Shown here: positions 60,725-64,000 of the stretch, piece by piece
How positions within the stretch are numbered: position 1 is the first letter of the stretch
How the letters are laid out: every line of letters begins with the position of its first letter
From: Shouchella oshimensis
GTDB taxonomy: Bacteria; Bacillota; Bacilli; Bacillales; Bacillaceae_D
Assembly (NCBI RefSeq): GCF_002019765.1
Contig: NZ_KV917380.1
Coordinates: forward strand, 3,581,278 to 3,645,277
Direction: 5' to 3'
DNA length: 64,000 nucleotides
Notes under the pieces: generated by a model
Told to the model about the DNA's origin: nothing
Databases searched by the model: none
What the model saw: the letters and a program-made list of their open reading frames with translations, nothing else
Program-made: the position numbers and the translations under genes

Positions 60725-60931
60725 TTATTTCCCTTTTTGTTGCATCGTCGCAATTTGATACCATATGAAACTAGCCACTGCACCAGTCACCATAAACGCT
60801 AGAAAATGAGGCGTCATTTGCTCTATCCCTATTTCAAGACCTCTAAAGAATCGATAAAGCGTCAAGAATCCTGTTGTGACCAGTGGAAAGAAAACGAGCC
60901 ATATAACGAAAATGAGCCTCTTTTTATTCAT
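60725..60931 (-). CDS. Small membrane protein
   Basis: A 68-residue protein with two membrane segments (about 5-24 and 38-57). AAGGAGAAATGGT precedes the ATG at 60931; longer in-frame starts overlap the GNAT gene. It is just downstream of, and co-directional with, that gene. No family recognised. Confidence 0.5.
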   Translation of the reverse strand: MNKKRLIFVIWLVFFPLVTTGFLTLYRFFRGLEIGIEQMTPHFLAFMVTGAVASFIWYQIATMQQKGK

Positions 60932-60947
60932 ACCATTTCTCCTTGCT

Positions 60948-61346
60948 CTATCCATTTTTGATTCGCCAAACCCCGCCCCCTCCATACGTAAATCCACATC
61001 GTTGATAAAAAGACGCATGCTTTGTATCGAAAGTCACTGTGACAATTTCTATACCAGTTGTCTCCGCTTCGACCAGTAAACGCTTCACTAATTTAGCGCC
61101 GATACCACTACCTTGATACGATGGGTGCACAATCACATCTTCTATGTACCCATGCTCTAACCCCATCCCACATAGATATCCAAATGCAATGAGCTCCTCG
61201 TTCTCTCCTCTCATTCCTGCCCAAAAGGTACAGCGCTCAAAAAGAAGCGGGTAATCTTGATCTCTTCTTGCCCAGCCTACGGTTTCTCTTAATAGGGGTA
61301 CTTCTTCATCTTCAATGGGAAGGTTCATCCTAACATCAACGTTCAT
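60948..61346 (-). CDS. GNAT-family N-acetyltransferase
   Basis: A 132-residue acetyltransferase. Core motif YIEDVIVHPSYQGSGIGAKLVKRLL (about 67-90) carries the acetyl-CoA loop; FYQRCGFTYGGGG is the C-terminal motif B. Typical of small Bacillus GNATs of unknown substrate. Confidence 0.85.
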   Translation of the reverse strand: MNVDVRMNLPIEDEEVPLLRETVGWARRDQDYPLLFERCTFWAGMRGENEELIAFGYLCGMGLEHGYIEDVIVHPSYQGSGIGAKLVKRLLVEAETTGIEIVTVTFDTKHASFYQRCGFTYGGGGVWRIKNG

Positions 61347-61540
61347 TTGATCACTCTTTTCATTAGACTACAGAACCACTAGGATTCTAAAATGATAATA
61401 TGCACTTGCTATAGTATAATAACAGCATTAAACAAACGTTTATTTAACTGACATTTTTATGGTGTTTTATAGGAAATGAGCTTAATATTCAGTATAGATA
61501 GTCCTACGATGAGGATCTGTTTTAACTATGGTTAGCCATG

Positions 61541-61756
61541 CTACGAGACTGTTCGTTTCATTTGATTTAAAGAGAGAACATTCTCATACTTAAATACTCT
61601 TCGTTGGCGCTTGTTATGACAATAGGCTACAAACCAGCGCTCTTTCAACTGCAATACCGTAATGACTCTTTGCGAAATGATTCCCTTTGTATCTAAATAA
61701 ATTAATTCAACACAATCTTTACGCTCTAACGCTCGTTGTAAAACGCCTCTGTTCAT
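61541..61756 (-). CDS. Small WYL-domain-like protein
   Basis: A 71-residue protein with the pattern of the single-domain WYL-like proteins of Bacillus: VELIYLDTKGIISQRVITVL and WFVAYCHNKRQRRVFKYENVLSL. WYL domains bind nucleic acid or ligands and occur in regulators. GGGAGG precedes the ATG at 61756. An inverted repeat (ATACGAACG, 61788-61796, and CGTTCGTAT, 61830-61838) lies just upstream. Confidence 0.7.
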   Translation of the reverse strand: MNRGVLQRALERKDCVELIYLDTKGIISQRVITVLQLKERWFVAYCHNKRQRRVFKYENVLSLNQMKRTVS

Positions 61757-61944
61757 AGCAAGCCCTCCCTTATTTTCATTCATTATATACGAACGCACAT
61801 TCTTATTCAAGGCCAAAAACAGAAAATACGTTCGTATTTATCTGGTAATTTATAGAACGTTTTTTCGTATCAAAGCAAAACTAAGTAGACTTAAAACACT
61901 CAGCTTTAAGGCTTTCAGTGGAAAATCTACATGTCACGACGATC

Positions 61945-62397
61945 TTACAGAACTTTTTCGAAACAAACGGCTTCTGACCTTCCGATATACTTCCCATAAT
62001 TGGAAATACGACCATATCCCTTCCCTTCATAAAATTGAACTGCTTTCGTATTGACCCTTCTGGTTTCAAGCCTAATTGTAGAGAAGTTCATTTTTTGAGC
62101 TTCTTGTTCTAAAAAACTCAAAAGCCTCGATCCAACTCCAATACTATTTTTTCTTGAGTACATTCTCTTTAATTCAGCTGTTGTTTCAGTTATCGGTCGT
62201 AATGCCCCACAACCAATCGGCTCTCCGTTGTATCGACAAATGGCAAAGATTGCCTGTTCTCCGTTCAAATCATTCGTATTGAAAGAACCTTCTCCTGAAT
62301 CACCAGTAATACATGTTAATTTTTCTGAAAGCTCGCGCATCAAATAAGTTGCTTCCTTCGAATTGGCATCCCCCAATTCAATTTGTAATTCGGTCAC
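61945..62397 (-). CDS. GNAT-family N-acetyltransferase
   Basis: A 150-residue acetyltransferase. GCGALRPI then AELKRMYSRKNSIGVGSRLL (about 77-98) is the acetyl-CoA motif, with YGRISNYG near the end. GAGGAG precedes the ATG. Substrate unknown. Confidence 0.85.
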   Translation of the reverse strand: MTELQIELGDANSKEATYLMRELSEKLTCITGDSGEGSFNTNDLNGEQAIFAICRYNGEPIGCGALRPITETTAELKRMYSRKNSIGVGSRLLSFLEQEAQKMNFSTIRLETRRVNTKAVQFYEGKGYGRISNYGKYIGRSEAVCFEKVL

Positions 62398-62734
62398 ATG
62401 TTCTCCTCACTTTCAACGTTAATTGGTAGCGCAACTACGACGTTCTTTTTATTAATAAGCCAGTCTTAGTATATCTACTTGGTTTCCTACATTTCTGCGA
62501 ACAAGCGTTAAATGTTCATCAGTTTGAAGGCGATCGAGCTTCTCAGGCTTTCATACAAGAGCTGTAACGTTATTTTTGTTCTTTAGTGGGTTTAGTAGAA
62601 TAAACTTCCCTTCTCGCCCTTTTGCGCAAAAATGACTATGTTCATTCTTAACCTCATTTAAAAGAGGATACTGATTTATAACACCTGGATATGATCATAA
62701 TAGAAAAGATGACACTTAGAAAGGAATCAATTAA
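62398..62734. other. Intergenic region with possible gene tail
   Basis: On the minus strand (about 62452-62550) a frame reads KPEKLDRLQTDEHLTLVRRN and ends ILRLAY, with no start or ribosome site; it may be a relic. Otherwise nothing recognisable. Confidence 0.35.
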
Positions 62735-63478
62735 ATGAAAAAAGGTTTAAAATGGATACTTCTTGGTGTTACAGGAATTATCCTTCTTCTAGTGGCAAGT
62801 TTCTTCGTTTGGACTCAGTTCACCTATACGGTAATCAATGCTGAAGGTGTGGAATTACATGAACCAATTCCAAAAGAAGATGATTGGATAATTTATTCTG
62901 CACCTAATGCGAATATCGGGTTCGTTTTGTATCCTGGGGCGAAAGTAGAACCAGAAGCGTATGCTTACCTTGCGCAAGAATTGTCTCAGCAAGGTATAAC
63001 GGTAGCCATTCCGTCTGTTACGTTAAACCTCTCGATCTTTGACAGTGCTAAAGCAAAAGAGTTAATTCAAAAGGAACCTGAGCTTCATTGGTTCATAGGT
63101 GGGCATTCTATGGGTGGTGCAGCTGCGGCGAAGTATGCGGATAACCATTTGGAGACGATTGAGGGTTTACTTTTATTCGGTTCGTATGCAGCGAGCAATA
63201 AATTTTTACACTCCTCTTCTCTCCCAGTCCTTTCTCTTAGTGCATCTGAAGACGGCTTAAGCACACCAGAGAAAATTGAAGCTAATAGCGAAAACCTTCC
63301 GAAAACGACCGATTTGATTGAAATTGAAGGCGGCAACCATGCCTATTTTGGTATATACGGTGAACAATCTGGCGACGGGGTCGCAACTCTTTCCGTAGAC
63401 GAGCAGCAAAAAGCCATCATCGAGATCGTTGACTCTTGGATAACAGACCAATCAAACGAAAAAGAGGCAGGGACATAA
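62735..63478 (+). CDS. Alpha/beta hydrolase, membrane-anchored
   Basis: A 247-residue alpha/beta-fold hydrolase with an N-terminal membrane anchor (about 5-27). The nucleophile elbow is GGHSMGGAAAA (Ser about 127), the acid probably Asp in SASEDGLSTPE, and His in EGGNHAYFG. It is related to the dienelactone-hydrolase-like group. AGAAAGGAATC precedes the ATG. Substrate unknown; the active site faces outside. Confidence 0.85.
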   Translation: MKKGLKWILLGVTGIILLLVASFFVWTQFTYTVINAEGVELHEPIPKEDDWIIYSAPNANIGFVLYPGAKVEPEAYAYLAQELSQQGITVAIPSVTLNLSIFDSAKAKELIQKEPELHWFIGGHSMGGAAAAKYADNHLETIEGLLLFGSYAASNKFLHSSSLPVLSLSASEDGLSTPEKIEANSENLPKTTDLIEIEGGNHAYFGIYGEQSGDGVATLSVDEQQKAIIEIVDSWITDQSNEKEAGT

Positions 63479-63571
63479 CGAAAAGTAGTAGTTGAAAAGA
63501 CGAATAGTCTAAACTATGCTGAGTAGCACCGCTACAGGAGAATCCTTCCGTTCATTTTCATATAAAAGAAA

Positions 63572-63606
63572 CGACGAACGTTCCTATTTTCAGGAATGTT
63601 CGTCAT
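63572..63606 (+). terminator. Intrinsic terminator
   Basis: GACGAACGTTCCT/AGGAATGTTCGTC stem (13 bp, one G-T pair) with a 6-base loop and a following ATTTT, about 95 bases after the hydrolase stop. Confidence 0.7.
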
Positions 63607-63762
63607 TTTGGTCTGTCTATCTACTTTTGTCCCAGCCTCTTTCCTACGTTTAGTCAATAGGGTTTTTATAATAATTCTGATGATGTTATTTTTAAATCTA
63701 GGCATAGGAAATAAACCTTATCCCTGTCTATTTTTAAATAAGGTTCCTATGGTATACTACAG

Positions 63763-64000
63763 TTATTGGTCCATTGAGACCGCGTGCGAGTAATCGTACT
63801 CTGTATGATTCCTAGCCATGGAATACATACACTTTATGAGCTTGTTCATACAAGCGACAACGGCAACCTTGTCCTTCTTGGGGGTAGGTTGCTTTTTTAA
63901 TTTGTAATAATACTCGACAATATGATTAGGAGCTGCTTTCTGCTGGCGGATCATGTTCCGAATGATGAGATATAAAATCTTTCTCCCTTTGGGATTTCCA
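63763..64000 (-). mobile_element. IS110-type transposase, C-terminal part, cut by window edge
   Basis: The frame is open from the right edge to 63763. It reads GNPKGRKILYLIIRNMIRQQ, then NHIVEYYYKLKKQPTPKKDKVAVV and CMNKLIKCMYSMARN, which is the C-terminal transposase (Transposase_20 and following tail) region of IS110-type elements. Most of the gene lies outside the window. An imperfect inverted repeat near 63704-63754 may mark the element end. Confidence 0.8.

Noticed and set aside
60444..60764. 106-codon minus-strand ORF downstream of the small membrane gene at 60725
   Set aside because: It overlaps that gene in another frame, has no ribosome site, and its composition (many Tyr, Ser and Cys in random order) looks non-coding.
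63085..63451. Two minus-strand ORFs within the alpha/beta hydrolase gene
   Set aside because: Antisense shadow frames without ribosome sites or recognisable domains.

Overview
The window looks like the chromosome of a low-GC Gram-positive spore-former of the family Bacillaceae, perhaps an alkaliphilic Bacillus relative. The evidence is strong GGAGG-type ribosome binding sites, GTG and TTG starts, short hairpin-plus-T terminators, and Bacillus-type families: BlaR1/BlaI, UTRA-GntR with a cellobiose-type PTS, YvrJ, DUF2200, PlcR-like regulation and many GNAT enzymes. The species cannot be named from the sequence alone. Most of the window reads like accessory genome.

Layout. 1-5961: a type I restriction-modification operon on the minus strand (hsdR, hsdM, and hsdS cut by the left edge). 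6113-10908: small or orphan genes (membrane protein, XRE repressor with divergent operator, GIY-YIG nuclease, lipoprotein) and relics. 11021-14329: an inducible beta-lactamase locus (blaI, blaR1 and divergent bla) with two dyad operators on the bla promoter. 14502-16066: a HAD-IIA/Nudix fusion enzyme behind a TPP riboswitch and terminator. 16390-20730: aldo/keto reductase, VOC protein, GH5 glucanase-like enzyme, DinB protein. 20929-24950: a decaying zone with three copies of a small membrane-protein cassette, a gutted LysR gene and a PhzF/quinone-oxidoreductase junction. 25108-31834: a RiPP cluster. 32373-34834: two CorC/HlyC-type membrane proteins. 35177-36030: a YvrJ/amidase pair. 36346-38175: PepSY and FixH-like proteins. 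38306-46477: a class III lanthipeptide cluster. 47243-52985: small genes and a chitobiose/cellobiose PTS operon. 52959-64000: housekeeping-type genes, an LPXTG-anchored formamidase-like protein, an SH3b amidase, several acetyltransferases, and the end of an IS110-type transposase.

The most interesting part is 25108-31598. A 70-residue precursor carries ten consecutive Gly followed by nine consecutive Cys. Downstream are a leader-binding/E1-like protein, a SagB-like oxidase, two YcaO proteins and a two-gene ABC transporter. This is the gene set for thiazole formation, so the predicted product is a peptide with a long uninterrupted run of thiazol(in)es. Upstream lies a PlcR-type RRNPP regulator, and divergent from it is an unannotated 40-codon ORF: a secretion signal followed by a C-terminus ending NDLPYEH, closely matching the PapR pheromone of the Bacillus cereus group. 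Near-consensus PlcR boxes lie between the two genes (31333-31348) and ahead of the precursor operon (30421-30436). The simplest reading is a quorum-sensing-controlled polythiazole peptide system.

A second RiPP locus (38306-46426) has five tandem 45-residue precursors with a labionin-type SxxSxxC terminus and LxLQ leader motif, one LanKC synthetase, a two-component ABC transporter, a methyltransferase and an ABC exporter. Two independent peptide natural-product clusters about 8 kb apart, both on the minus strand, make this a secondary-metabolism region.
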